Notes under the pieces: model-generated
What the model saw: only the letters and a program-made list of their open reading frames with translations
The model's database searches: none
Told to the model about the DNA's origin: nothing
Program-made: the position numbers and the translations under genes
Shown: positions 44,958 to 53,618 of the stretch, in pieces
Position numbering within the stretch: position 1 is the first letter of the stretch
Layout of the letters: each line of letters starts with the position of its first letter
Assembly (NCBI RefSeq): GCF_037081715.1
Contig: NZ_JAZDDH010000001.1
Span: 2,046,001 to 2,110,000, forward strand
From: Halalkalicoccus sp. CG83
GTDB taxonomy: Archaea; Halobacteriota; Halobacteria; Halobacteriales; Halalkalicoccaceae
Reading direction: 5' to 3'
Length of the DNA: 64,000 nucleotides

Positions 44958-45356
44958 ATGGATGATCGCATCATTGACACCGAACTCGCGGACGAACTGA
45001 TCAGCGTCTGTCGCACCGTCGTCGGCGACGAACTCCGGAGCATCACTTACTTCGACGAGGAGCGCGTCGAACAGCTCTACCGGCGGTCGGACCTCGACCG
45101 CACGGCCGACCTCGTCGGCTTCGCCGAACAGGAACGGGCAGGATTCAGATCTCAGTCGGCCTACCGGAACACCCAGTTGGGGGAGTATCAGGCCACCGTC
45201 AGGATGTTCGAACGCGGCTTCCTCACCCGGGTCATCGAGGGCGAGCACGGCGTCTGGGTGACGACCGACGACATCTCGATCGATCGCTTCGAGGAGCTCT
45301 CGACCGCGCTCAAGTCCGTTCTCGGCGACGTGGTGGACTCGATCGAAGCGGCCTGA
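44958..45356 (+). CDS. Haloarchaeal conserved protein (DUF7522-like)
   Basis: 132 residues from the ATG at 44958 (a GTG lies 6 bases before), about 27 bases after GTATTGAT. The sequence opens MDDRIIDTELADELISVCRTVVGDELRSITYFDEERVEQL and has FERGFLTRVIEGEHGVWVTTDDISIDRFEELSTAL. It is globular and acidic with no membrane segment and no catalytic motif. I recall a haloarchaea-wide family of this kind under DUF7522, sometimes near sensors. Function unknown. Confidence 0.75.
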   Translation: MDDRIIDTELADELISVCRTVVGDELRSITYFDEERVEQLYRRSDLDRTADLVGFAEQERAGFRSQSAYRNTQLGEYQATVRMFERGFLTRVIEGEHGVWVTTDDISIDRFEELSTALKSVLGDVVDSIEAA

Positions 45357-45541
45357 GAGGGGCCGCCCCACCGTCCCGCGACTAGCCGAGCCCTTTCGGT
45401 CCGTCGTTCTCCCGTCATCCGTCCGAGACCCGATCTCGATCGAGCGCGAGCGCGAGCGCGAACGAACGGCGCCTCGAGGCGAACGCCAGTGCGTGCCGTC
45501 GCCGGGTAAAGGTTCTTCCGCGAAGCGTCCGACCCCTTGCC

Positions 45542-46030
45542 ATGGTCGAACGCATCACCGCGGAACAGGTCCGAGCGTGGCTCGACGAGCAGGTCGTCAG
45601 CGACGTCCAGGAGGACACCGAGGGCGACGCGGAGTACAACCTCCAGATCGAGCTGTCGTTGCTCCCGCTTCACATCATCAAGGAGGAGCCGACGGGTCCG
45701 CTGCGGATCGTCGGGCGGACCGCGTTCGACACCGAACGGACCGCGACGCTCGTCGAGGATCCCGAGGCGCGACGGGATCTCCTCACGCGCATCGGGCCAG
45801 TGTTGGCCGCGACGCCGGGCTTCTACACCTTCCTCGACGAGGAGGGGAACCGATGCGAGTTCGACTCCGTCCACACGATCCAGCTCGAACACCGGATCTA
45901 TCCGGAGGGCGTCAGCCGACAGAGCCTGATGGAGGGGGTGCTTGCCGTCGCGACGGCGATGCGCTACGTACAGAACATGATGGCGGTGCTGTTGACCCAG
46001 TCCGACGAGGGGAGCGAGGCGAACGGATGA
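45542..46030 (+). CDS. DUF2299-like protein of unknown function
   Basis: 162 residues, acidic, no signal or membrane segment. The general pattern (N-terminal helix with WLDEQ, a beta-sheet middle with LPLHIIKEEPTGPLRIVGRT, then IQLEHRIYPEGVSRQSLMEGVLAVATAMRYVQNMMAV) recalls archaeal DUF2299, which has a chaperone-like type III secretion-chaperone fold, but this is only by eye. A GGTAAAGG box lies about 27-35 bases before the ATG, so the transcript is nearly leaderless. No partner gene is nearby; the following 266 bases contain a possible SDR remnant. Confidence 0.6.
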   Translation: MVERITAEQVRAWLDEQVVSDVQEDTEGDAEYNLQIELSLLPLHIIKEEPTGPLRIVGRTAFDTERTATLVEDPEARRDLLTRIGPVLAATPGFYTFLDEEGNRCEFDSVHTIQLEHRIYPEGVSRQSLMEGVLAVATAMRYVQNMMAVLLTQSDEGSEANG

Positions 46031-46117
46031 CCGTCGTGGCCGTGAAGCACGGCTCCAGCGTGTGAGGACCGACTCCACGAGGGAGAAAAGAGAGTCAGGT
46101 CGGGCGTCAGTTCCCAA

Positions 46118-46171
46118 TCCGAACGCGAGCCACCCGCCGTCGGGATGCAGAGCCTTCCCGGTCATGAAGTG
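46118..46171 (-). pseudogene. Possible SDR C-terminal remnant
   Basis: Minus translation reads HFMTGKALHPDGGWLAFG, which looks like the end of a classical SDR (TGxxLHxDGG). No frame upstream or downstream continues the family, and there is no stop at the expected place. It is either a decayed gene end or chance. Confidence 0.3.
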
Positions 46172-46296
46172 GCCACCAGCGCAGGCCCTCTGCAGAGCGG
46201 CCAGAGCAGGGAGCGAGCCGGCGGAGCTCGCGTCGAACGCCGAGTCCGGTGCGCCATTGGGGACTCTCGAGGCCGCCGCAGACTGGTTATAGGGCG

Positions 46297-47814
46297 CTAC
46301 TCCCCGGGTTGCTCGAAGGAGGGAAGCGCGCGTTCGATCGCCCGCTCGCGGGCGGCGAGCCGTCTTCGCTCGGCGAGCGCGCCCTGCAGCCGAGCGGCGA
46401 CCGTCTCGCGGAGGTCGCTCGCCTCGCGGGCGTCGAGGTCGAACGCGCGCGAACCGCCACCGACGAGGCCGCTCGACCCGGCCGTGTCGATCAGGACGCT
46501 CGCCAGGCGCCAGCGGCGCTGGAACACCGTCCGGCTCTCGATGACGTTCTGGATGCGGTAGTAGGGAACCACCCGGGTGGTCCGGTTCCAGAACCCGCTG
46601 CGGGTGGCGACGTACCCCTCGCCGACGTGATAGCCCCGGGACTTCCACTTGTAGTGGGCGGCGACCGGCGCGAGCGGAACGCCGAGCAACACCACGTACC
46701 AGTACATCTCCATGCCCAGTGCGAGCGTCACCGCGTAGACGACGCCCGCGAGCACCCCGAGGGCGATCAGGTAGCGAAACGCGTAGCGCCTGCGAGCGCG
46801 TCTCGGCGGGCGGGTCATCTCGAGCCCCTCGAAGGGCTCGATCTCCCGGGCGATCCGCCAGGTCGTCTCCCGGTCGGCGATCGGGACCGCCGACTCGGAG
46901 CCGACGCCGCCGCCCTGTCCGGGGGCGTAGCCCGCGGTCTCGACTACCAGCGAGGAGTAGTCGAAGACGCGTTTGAGGAGGTTCTCGCGGAACGCGAGCA
47001 GCTGGACCTTATCGAGCGGGATCGAGCCGTCGTAGCGCTGGAGCAGGCCACGCTCGTAGCGCAACTCCTCGCCTGATCGGGTCAGCCGGAAGCCGTAGGT
47101 GTTGATCACGGCGTTGGCCCCACTGAGGATCGCCGAGCCGATCACGACGAGCACGATCACCGCCGCGACCACCAACAGCGGGTCGACCGGCAGATCGGTG
47201 ATGATCTCCACGAGCACGGGCGGGGCGACGACCGACAGCAGCACCGAGACGAACGAGACCAGCCGAAGGTCGAACGAGGCGATCGCGAGCACCGCGAGGT
47301 CCTCGGGCGTGATCTCGTAGAGGAGGCGCTCGGACTCCTCGTGAGTCGCCGTCTCGCCCTCGCTCTCCTCGCGGCGCTTTCGCCTGCGGAGCTCGTTCTG
47401 GAGGCGTTTGGCCTCCTCGTAGCCGACGTACCGGAGGACGGCCTCGGTCTCGCCGCCGCCGGCGGTCTCGATGCTGAGCTGGGCGATGCCGAGCGCGCGC
47501 TGGGCGACGTTCCGCGAGATGTCGACGTTCTGAACGCGCCAGTAGGGGATCTCCCGATTTCGCCGCGAGATCACGCCCGAACGGATGTCGAAGGTGTCGG
47601 GGGTGGTCTCGTAGGCGAAGCGTCTGTAGTAGGCGAGCTGCCAACCCCCGACGGCGACGACGCCGAGGACGATCGCCAGGAACCAGAGGACCGGCGTGAG
47701 GTCGCCGACGACGGGCCCGGAGGCGACCGCGAGGAAGATCAGCAGGGGGACGTAGCCCAGCCCGGACTGGACGATCCGGTAGGGCACCGAGAGCGGGTGG
47801 AGGGCCTGGCTCAT
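46297..47814 (-). CDS. Bacterial-PH domain membrane protein (YdbT-like)
   Basis: 505 residues. Membrane helices near residues 10-60, 180-240 and 345-395 alternate with bPH2 domains, seen as YYRRFAYETTPDTFDIRSGVISRRNREIPYWRVQNVDIS near 65, YGFRLTRSGEELRYERGLLQRYDGSIPLDKVQL near 250 and WKSRGYHVGEGYVATRSGFWNRTTRVVPYYRIQNVIES near 400. It is the large partner of YdbS/YdbT pairs. The start overlaps the stop of the small partner by 4 bases. In bacteria, YdbST has been linked to resistance to antimicrobial compounds; the archaeal role is unknown. Confidence 0.9.
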   Translation of the reverse strand: MSQALHPLSVPYRIVQSGLGYVPLLIFLAVASGPVVGDLTPVLWFLAIVLGVVAVGGWQLAYYRRFAYETTPDTFDIRSGVISRRNREIPYWRVQNVDISRNVAQRALGIAQLSIETAGGGETEAVLRYVGYEEAKRLQNELRRRKRREESEGETATHEESERLLYEITPEDLAVLAIASFDLRLVSFVSVLLSVVAPPVLVEIITDLPVDPLLVVAAVIVLVVIGSAILSGANAVINTYGFRLTRSGEELRYERGLLQRYDGSIPLDKVQLLAFRENLLKRVFDYSSLVVETAGYAPGQGGGVGSESAVPIADRETTWRIAREIEPFEGLEMTRPPRRARRRYAFRYLIALGVLAGVVYAVTLALGMEMYWYVVLLGVPLAPVAAHYKWKSRGYHVGEGYVATRSGFWNRTTRVVPYYRIQNVIESRTVFQRRWRLASVLIDTAGSSGLVGGGSRAFDLDAREASDLRETVAARLQGALAERRRLAARERAIERALPSFEQPGE

Positions 47815-48272
47815 ACGGCGTCGTCACCCTCGGCGGCGGTCGCGAGCGCCTTCAGTCGGCGCTGGAGGTCGTCGGCGCCGTCGGGCGTGAGACCGGGGAC
47901 CGTCACGTCCGCGCCGCGCGAGCCGGCGGTGTAGACGACGGTGCTCGCGAGCCCCGTGAGCCGCTCGAGTGGGCTTCGCCGCGAGTCGACGTGTTGGATC
48001 CGGACGAACGGAACCACCGTCTTCACGCGCGTGAGCACGCCGCGTTCGAGATAGAGCTCGTCGTCGCGGATCTCGTAGCGCCATACCCGGTATCGAAGCA
48101 GGCTATGGACGCCGGTCAGCGAGAACAGCCCGAGGAAGACCGCTGCGGGGAGCCACGTCCCGATCCCGAGGAGGAACCGGTCGGCGGCGGCGACGATCGC
48201 CGCGAGAACGGCCGAGGTGAGCACGGCCTGGAACAGCCAGACGATCCGAATCCGGGAGTGGAGCGAGCGCAT
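47811..48272 (-). CDS. Bacterial-PH domain membrane protein (YdbS-like)
   Basis: 153 residues. Two membrane helices near residues 12-30 and 40-60, then one bPH2 domain: YRVWRYEIRDDELYLERGVLTRVKTVVPFVRIQHVDSRRSPLERLTGLAS. The last part (VTVPGLTPDGADDLQRRLKAL) is helical. It is the upstream gene of a two-gene operon with the YdbT-like gene (47811-47814 overlap), which usually forms a complex in the membrane. Function unknown. Confidence 0.9.
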   Translation of the reverse strand: MRSLHSRIRIVWLFQAVLTSAVLAAIVAAADRFLLGIGTWLPAAVFLGLFSLTGVHSLLRYRVWRYEIRDDELYLERGVLTRVKTVVPFVRIQHVDSRRSPLERLTGLASTVVYTAGSRGADVTVPGLTPDGADDLQRRLKALATAAEGDDAV

Positions 48273-48311
48273 TGGGCCCCGTTGGACCTCGATCGAAATG
48301 AACGGCCGGGA

Positions 48312-49076
48312 TTACGGTCGCGCGGTAGCGACGTCGGGATCGAGCACCTCGACGCGGAGCCCGCGCGAGCGGACGTCCTCGGCGAACGCCTCCTCGTCGG
48401 CCTCGAGCGCCTCGAACGTGTCGTAGTGGACCGGGACGACCAGCTCCGCGCCGAGGCGCTCGGCGAGGTCGGCGGTGGCGTCGGGCGACATCGTGTAGGC
48501 GTCGTCGATCGGCGCGAGGAAGACGTCGGCGGTCAGCCCCTCGTACTCGGGGACGACGTCGCTGTCGCCGGGGTAGAACACGGTGGTCCCGTCGATCCCG
48601 AGCCGGTAGCCTACGCCCTCGCCCTCGGGATGGTAGGGGGTTCCGTCCTCGCGCGTGTGGCCGTCGGCCGTGTTGTAGGCGCTGATCGCCTCGACGGCGA
48701 TCCCGTCGACCTCGAAGGAGTCGCCGATCCCGATCCGGCGGACGTCGTACTCCAACTCCTCGACCGGCCGCGAGTCGCGATCGATCTCCGCCGCGTCGAT
48801 CCCCTCGAACACGCCGACGACGGCGTCGGGCGCGGCGACGCGTTCGATCCCGTCGGGGTCGTAGTGGTCGTCGTGGGTTACGAGCACGAGATCGCCGTCT
48901 CGCGCGTCGTAGGCGTCGAGAACGCCGTATCGTCCGGGGTCGACGTAGACGACGCGCTCTCGCGGTGCGTCACCGCTCGTTTCCGAGGTGCGATGCACCT
49001 CGCTCTCCCCGTCGGTGATCCGCGAGGTCGCGTAGCCCAGCCAGTCGATCGTGAGGTTCTCGTGGGTGACAGCCAT
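48312..49076 (-). CDS. Metallo-beta-lactamase fold protein with an unusual metal motif
   Basis: 254 residues from the ATG at 49074-49076. The fold is seen in ITIDWLGYATSRI-like start, VYVDPGRYGVLD, PGDSDVVPEYEG (Asp) and VVPVHYDTF (last His). The normal THxHxDH motif reads VTHDDHYDPDG: an extra Asp is inserted and the final His is Pro. So the first zinc site is altered although other ligands remain. It resembles UlaG-like cytoplasmic hydrolases in overall layout. It stands 39 bases from the YdbS-like gene, on the same strand. Confidence 0.82.
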   Translation of the reverse strand: MAVTHENLTIDWLGYATSRITDGESEVHRTSETSGDAPRERVVYVDPGRYGVLDAYDARDGDLVLVTHDDHYDPDGIERVAAPDAVVGVFEGIDAAEIDRDSRPVEELEYDVRRIGIGDSFEVDGIAVEAISAYNTADGHTREDGTPYHPEGEGVGYRLGIDGTTVFYPGDSDVVPEYEGLTADVFLAPIDDAYTMSPDATADLAERLGAELVVPVHYDTFEALEADEEAFAEDVRSRGLRVEVLDPDVATARP

Positions 49077-49345
49077 GACCGACGATACGTCGAGGAGGAC
49101 GAAAAAGCCACCAGAACCGAGACCCAGCGATGAACGATCGGCTGCGATACGAAACGAGGAATCCAGGAACCCACAGCGACGCACACGTCGGGGTCTCGGA
49201 TCGCTCCGCACGTCTATCGCCCCACGACTGTGAGGCAGGTCGCATCGAATCCGATCCCGAGGTCGGCATGGGTGGCTCCGAACCCACTCGATCGAGGATC
49301 GAAGAGGGTGAACACGGCCGCATCCGGGCTCAGCGTTTCGAGGCG

Positions 49346-49579
49346 TTACCCGTCCGTCTCGTTCTCCCCGTCCGTGGTGTTGCCGGCCTCGTCGTCCCGG
49401 TCGGTCGTGTCGGGGTCGTCACCCTCGGCTTCGTCGTGGTCCTCCGGATCGTCTACCCCGCCGTTCCCGTCCTCGCCCTCTCCGTCGCTACACCCCGCGA
49501 GCCCGACGGTGCCCGCGGTCGTCGCACCGGCGAGCAGGAGAAAGCGTCGTCGGTCCGTCGTCGAGTGGTCTCGGTGCAC
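49346..49579 (-). CDS. Small Tat lipoprotein with acidic low-complexity mature part
   Basis: 77 residues. The N-terminus TTDRRRFLLLAGATTAGTVGLAGC is a clear Tat signal with a lipobox. Everything after the Cys (about 45 residues) is Asp/Glu/Gly/Asn-rich and disordered. No domain is present, so it may be an anchor-like surface peptide or a truncated lipoprotein gene that kept only the signal and linker. Codon use fits neighbours. Confidence 0.55.
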   Translation of the reverse strand: MHRDHSTTDRRRFLLLAGATTAGTVGLAGCSDGEGEDGNGGVDDPEDHDEAEGDDPDTTDRDDEAGNTTDGENETDG

Positions 49580-49656
49580 GCCCGCCGGTTCCGACGCCAG
49601 CTACTTACGTCCTGTTCGTTCCGGCCGCTGATCGCGAAACCGGCGGTGCGAACGCG

Positions 49657-49944
49657 CTACGAAGGGTCGTTCTCGTCGGTACGGACGTCGTTGGCTCCGC
49701 AGGCCGGACACGCGAGTTTGCCCTTCGTCTCGGTGACGGCCTCGGTCCGTGAGAACGTCGCGCCACAAGAGCCACACCACGCGTTCTCCTGGCGGACGAG
49801 CGTGGTGTGCTGTGCGGGGATCCCTCGAACGACGGAGCAGCCACAGGCCGGACACGCCAGCGCGTTCTCCGTCTCCGTGGTGGCTTCCTCCCGCGGGAAG
49901 GTCGCTCCACAGTCGGTGCAGCGTGCGTTGATGGGGTTCGGCAT
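49657..49944 (-). CDS. Double zinc-ribbon protein
   Basis: 95 residues from the ATG at 49944 (MPNPINARCTDCG). Two tandem zinc ribbons share the same pattern: CTDCGATFPREEATTETENA then CPACG, and CGSCGATFSRTEAVTETKGK then CPACG. The halves are alike enough to come from an internal duplication. Such proteins bind Zn and often nucleic acids or protein partners, but no function is known. The stop is at 49657. No operon partner. Confidence 0.8.
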   Translation of the reverse strand: MPNPINARCTDCGATFPREEATTETENALACPACGCSVVRGIPAQHTTLVRQENAWCGSCGATFSRTEAVTETKGKLACPACGANDVRTDENDPS

Positions 49945-50186
49945 TACCGTGATATGGGATGACACGACCATAGATCATCCGGTGGTTCGACCGAGGAGGG
50001 TGGAACGCGGTTCGAAGGCGTCACTCGGGCCCCCGAGAGACGAACCGCCCGAACGAGCGTGAGCGTTCACGACGCCGACTCGAAGTTCCGGATCGATCAG
50101 CTACTAACGATCAGTTTAATAATAATATTATGTATTATGCCGGAGGGAAGAGACCCTTTTTCCACCGTCGCGGCGATAGTGACCGC

Positions 50187-51641
50187 ATGGACGACGAACG
50201 AAGTCATGGAGGGAGGGTACGCTCCGATCGGCGGGCGGTTCTGCGGACGCTCGGCGCGGCGGGTCTGGCGGGTCTCGCCGGCTGTACCGACAGCATTCCG
50301 GGAGGCGAGTCGGGAGAATCGGGATCGAGGAGTCAGAACCTCATCTGGGCGACCACGGCGACGGCGGAGACGTACTACGAACTCAGCCAGGAGTTCGAGG
50401 AACTGATCGAGGAGGGGACCGACTACTCGTTGGACCTCCGGACGGTCGACGGCGAGACCGACGAGGCCGCCAGCGTCGACCTCCTCCGGAGTCTCGACGG
50501 CGCCGACCTCGACTTCGCGACGGTGCGAAACGACCTCGCGTACTTCGGCCGGACGGGAACGGGTCTCGAGGCGTTCGAGGAAGAGCCAGCGGAGAACCTC
50601 CGCGGGGTCGCGACGCTCTATCCGGAGGGGATCCACGTCCTCACGCGGGCGGACGCCGGCATCGAGTCGCTCGAGGACCTCGAGGGCAGGACGATCGACA
50701 CCGGCGCCGTCGACTCCGCGACGCGAGTCAACGCGCTCCGGATCCTCGAGAACGTCGGCCTCTCGGAGGGCGACTTCAGCGAACGAAACGAGGGGTTCAC
50801 GCGGACTGCCCGACCGAACGGCGTCGTTCGAGGGGACGCCGCTCGAGGCATCGGGTTCGCACAGACGGACGGCGATCCCCTCGCCGACGTCGACGCGGCG
50901 TTCGTCATCGGCGACTGGCCGATCGAGGCGGTCGAGGAACGCCTGGTGGCTGGCGACGTCAACCTCCTGAGTCTCGACGAGGAGTCTCGCGGCGCCATCA
51001 CCGACGGGACCGAGTGGCTCACGCCGGACGTCATCCCGGCCGACGCCTACGACGGCCTCGAGGAGGACGTCGACGTCGTCTCCGTCCGGGCGATGATCGC
51101 CACCCATCAGGGGACCGACGACGAGGTCGTCGGAAACGTCACGACGACGATCTTCGAGAACGCCGATCGGATCGAGACCAAGGGGAGCTTCATCTCGAGC
51201 GAGACGGCGATGGAGGGCATGTCGCTGGAGATGGACGCCGCCGCAGAACGCTCCCTCCAGGAGACCGACGGCGAGGCCGAGGAGGCGAACGAGACCGGAG
51301 ACGGGTCGGAGGGCTCCGGGGACGCCGAGGACGGCAACGAGAGCACCGGAGACGCCGGTGACGGCGGAACCGAGAGCGGTGGGGACGGCGGCACCGACGA
51401 CGGAAGCGAGGACGGAACTGACGGGACCGACGGAACCGAATCGGGAGAAACCGACGATACGGGAAGTGGAGGAACCGATGGCGATGCGGGAGGTGGCGAC
51501 GCCGAGGACTCCGGAGATTCGGACGACTCGGGGAACGGTGATGGAGCCGACGCCGGTGACACCGGGACGGAGGAGACGGACGCCGCCTCCGATGGAGGGG
51601 GAGAGGACGCTGAGGCCACCGGCGGGAACGAAAGCGCCTGA
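50187..51641 (+). CDS. TAXI-family TRAP receptor with long acidic C-terminal tail (orphan)
   Basis: 484 residues from the ATG at 50187. The Tat lipoprotein signal DRRAVLRTLGAAGLAGLAGC is followed by a TAXI substrate-binding domain (ATTATAETYYELSQEFEELI, LDFATVRNDLAYFG, GVATLYPEGIHVLTRADAGI, RTIDTGAVDSATRVNALRIL, AFVIGDWPIEAVEERL). The domain ends near residue 360, where other family members stop. The remaining 120 residues are only Gly, Asp, Glu, Ser, Thr and Ala repeats. No permease gene adjoins it. The close TAXI paralogue at 56875-57939 lacks the tail. It may share that permease, or serve as a sensor. Confidence 0.88.
   Translation: MDDERSHGGRVRSDRRAVLRTLGAAGLAGLAGCTDSIPGGESGESGSRSQNLIWATTATAETYYELSQEFEELIEEGTDYSLDLRTVDGETDEAASVDLLRSLDGADLDFATVRNDLAYFGRTGTGLEAFEEEPAENLRGVATLYPEGIHVLTRADAGIESLEDLEGRTIDTGAVDSATRVNALRILENVGLSEGDFSERNEGFTRTARPNGVVRGDAARGIGFAQTDGDPLADVDAAFVIGDWPIEAVEERLVAGDVNLLSLDEESRGAITDGTEWLTPDVIPADAYDGLEEDVDVVSVRAMIATHQGTDDEVVGNVTTTIFENADRIETKGSFISSETAMEGMSLEMDAAAERSLQETDGEAEEANETGDGSEGSGDAEDGNESTGDAGDGGTESGGDGGTDDGSEDGTDGTDGTESGETDDTGSGGTDGDAGGGDAEDSGDSDDSGNGDGADAGDTGTEETDAASDGGGEDAEATGGNESA
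51286..51636 (+). repeat. Low-complexity GDG/ES/GT-coding tail in the TAXI receptor gene
   Basis: About 350 bases of imperfect GGNGAC/GGAACC-type triplet repeats coding an acidic Gly-rich tail. It is compositionally distinct from the enzyme-like part and likely variable between strains. Confidence 0.75.
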
Positions 51642-51721
51642 GGTAGCGGAGAGGTCGAAGGCCCGTTCGGCTCGGGGCGCTTCGACCCGTGGAGCCGGCC
51701 CGGCGGCGCTCGACGGACGGA

Positions 51722-52699
51722 TCAGGTGTGGCCCGACACCCGAACCGGCTCGTACGGCTCCTCCAGGTAGTCGAGGTCGCTCTCAGACAGCGAGATCTCG
51801 AGCGCCTCGACGGCCTGTTCGAGGTGTTCGACGCTCGTCGTGCCGACGATCGGAGCGTCGACGGCGTCCTGGTGGAGCAGCCACGCGAGCGCGATCTGGG
51901 CCATCGTGACGCCCCGTTCCTCGGCGAGTTCCTCGACGCGGGCGTTGACCTCGCGGCCGCCGCCCTCGCGATAGGGGTGGCGGTACATGTGCTCCTCCGA
52001 CTCCCCGCGGCTCGTGGCGTCGATCTCCTCGGCCGGCCGGGCGAGGTAGCCACGCGCGAGCGGGCTCCACGGCATCACGCCGACCCCCTCCTTCGCACAG
52101 AGCGGCAGCATCTCTCGCTCCTCCTCGCGGTAAACGAGGTTGTAGTGGTTCTGCATCGTGACGAACCGATCCAGGCCCATCGAGTCGCTGGTGTGGAGCG
52201 CCTCGGCGAACTGGTGGGCCCACATCGACGAGCCGCCGAGATATCGGACCTGGTTTCGGCGAACGGCGTCGTCGAGCGCCCGTAGCGTCTCCTCGACTGG
52301 CGTCTCGTCGTCCCAGCGATGCGTCTGGTAGAGATCGATCGTCTCCCTTCCGAGTCGATCGAGGCTGTTCTCGAGCTCCTGTTCAACGGCCTTGCGCGAG
52401 AGCCCGCGCGCGTTGGGATTGTCGTCGTCCATCGGGTTGTAGACCTTCGTGGCGACGACGCTCCAGTCCGGATCGTAGCCCTCGAGGGCGTTCCCAAGGA
52501 TGCGTTCGCTCTCGCCCCGGGAGTACATGTTCGCGGTGTCGAAGAAGTTGATTCCCAGGTCAATCGCGCGCTCGATGATCTCCCGGCTCTCCTCCTCCTC
52601 CAGCACCCACTCGCGCCAGTCGGGATCGCCGAAGCTCATACAGCCCAGACAGATTCGGCTGACGCGCATACCCGTCGAGCCGAGGGTCGTGTACTCCAT
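51722..52699 (-). CDS. Aldo/keto reductase (YajO/Tas-like)
   Basis: 325 residues. It begins MEYTTLGSTGMRVSRICLGCMSFG, as in the Kv-beta/YajO group. The tetrad is Asp in FFDTANMYSRGESE with Tyr, Lys in VVATKV and His in YQTHRWD. NADP-binding segments APIVGTTSVEHLEQAVEAL are intact. It should reduce aldehydes or ketones with NADPH. It is different in sequence from the AKR at 44006 and is probably autonomous; the gene upstream is divergent. Confidence 0.92.
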   Translation of the reverse strand: MEYTTLGSTGMRVSRICLGCMSFGDPDWREWVLEEEESREIIERAIDLGINFFDTANMYSRGESERILGNALEGYDPDWSVVATKVYNPMDDDNPNARGLSRKAVEQELENSLDRLGRETIDLYQTHRWDDETPVEETLRALDDAVRRNQVRYLGGSSMWAHQFAEALHTSDSMGLDRFVTMQNHYNLVYREEEREMLPLCAKEGVGVMPWSPLARGYLARPAEEIDATSRGESEEHMYRHPYREGGGREVNARVEELAEERGVTMAQIALAWLLHQDAVDAPIVGTTSVEHLEQAVEALEISLSESDLDYLEEPYEPVRVSGHT

Positions 52700-52829
52700 G
52701 GCCCGACTGTGTCGGGTGTGGACAAAAGGCTACGGCTCCCGGAAACGCCGACAGCCCGCTTCTCCGGCGTCGGTTCGACGGGATCGTGGCCCGCGTAAGG
52801 TTGACGTGGACCCGGAGCGAAGGCGGACC

Positions 52830-53075
52830 ATGGACACGCTTCGATTCCTGAAGACCGCCGGACTGGTCGTTCTCGGCCTGGTCGCGCTGGTGATCCTCAG
52901 CGCGCTGGCGAGCGTCGTGCTGTCGCTCCTAAGCGCAGTCGTCACGATCGCGGTCGTTGCCGGAATCGTCTACCTCGCCTACAGGCTCCATCGTTCGTTC
53001 GACGGCGGCGAGGAGTTCGACGCCGGGGAGATCGACGAGACGATCGGCGAGTTCGAACGAGAGTTCGAGCGCTAG
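52830..53075 (+). CDS. Small membrane protein with two helices
   Basis: 81 residues from the ATG at 52830. A hydrophobic region spans residues 8-52 (probably two helices), followed by an acidic tail (EEFDAGEIDETIGEFEREFER). No motif. The longer open frame upstream runs antisense to the AKR gene and has no signal. The stop codon shares CTAG with the convergent gene. Confidence 0.65.
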   Translation: MDTLRFLKTAGLVVLGLVALVILSALASVVLSLLSAVVTIAVVAGIVYLAYRLHRSFDGGEEFDAGEIDETIGEFEREFER

Positions 53076-53536
53076 AAGGGAATCGCCGAGGGAACCGACA
53101 ACAGGGCGGCGACGGCGAACAGCAGGACGCCGACGGCCGATCCCGCGAGGAAGTACGGACGCGCCTCGCGAGCCGGGGCGCGCACCTTTCGCTCCGCGAG
53201 ACCCGTCGAAAGTCGTTTCGCGCCGATCTCGACGAGCGCCGCGAGGACGAACCACAGGCCGACCATCGCGAGCACCAGCCATCCCTGCCCGGTTCCGAAC
53301 AGCGAGCCGGCGGTGTAGCGCGTACCCGCGAGGTGGCCGCCGCTCACGAACAACAGCAGCACGCTCGTCCGCGAGATCCACGTCAGCCGGGCTGTGACGG
53401 TCTCGAGTGGTGCGGCGTCGAACGCTCCCTCGCGGGCGACCGGAAGGATTGCGACCGTGAGGAAGATCACGCTCCCGACCCAGAGGCCGGCGAACCCGAG
53501 GTGGAGGCCGTTCATGAGTGCGTCGATGATGGACAC
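53072..53536 (-). CDS. Multi-pass membrane protein, CopD-like
   Basis: 154 residues with four hydrophobic segments near 10-30, 58-75, 83-108 and 128-150. The start MNGLHLGFAGLWVGSVIFLTV with a His near the first helix and a second His in LFVSGGHLAGTRY recalls the CopD/DUF4149 type membrane proteins, often heme- or copper-related. The His residues might bind metal. It is the next gene after the TRAP permease on the same strand but separated by 83 bases, and convergent (CTAG overlap) with the small membrane protein. Confidence 0.65.
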   Translation of the reverse strand: MSIIDALMNGLHLGFAGLWVGSVIFLTVAILPVAREGAFDAAPLETVTARLTWISRTSVLLLFVSGGHLAGTRYTAGSLFGTGQGWLVLAMVGLWFVLAALVEIGAKRLSTGLAERKVRAPAREARPYFLAGSAVGVLLFAVAALLSVPSAIPF

Positions 53537-53618
53537 GACCGGAGTTCGGCCGAGGGGATCTCAGTGGTTTCGATCCGCGGTGGAGGAGGCCGGATCGGCG
53601 GAGAAGGCCGGCGGCGAG

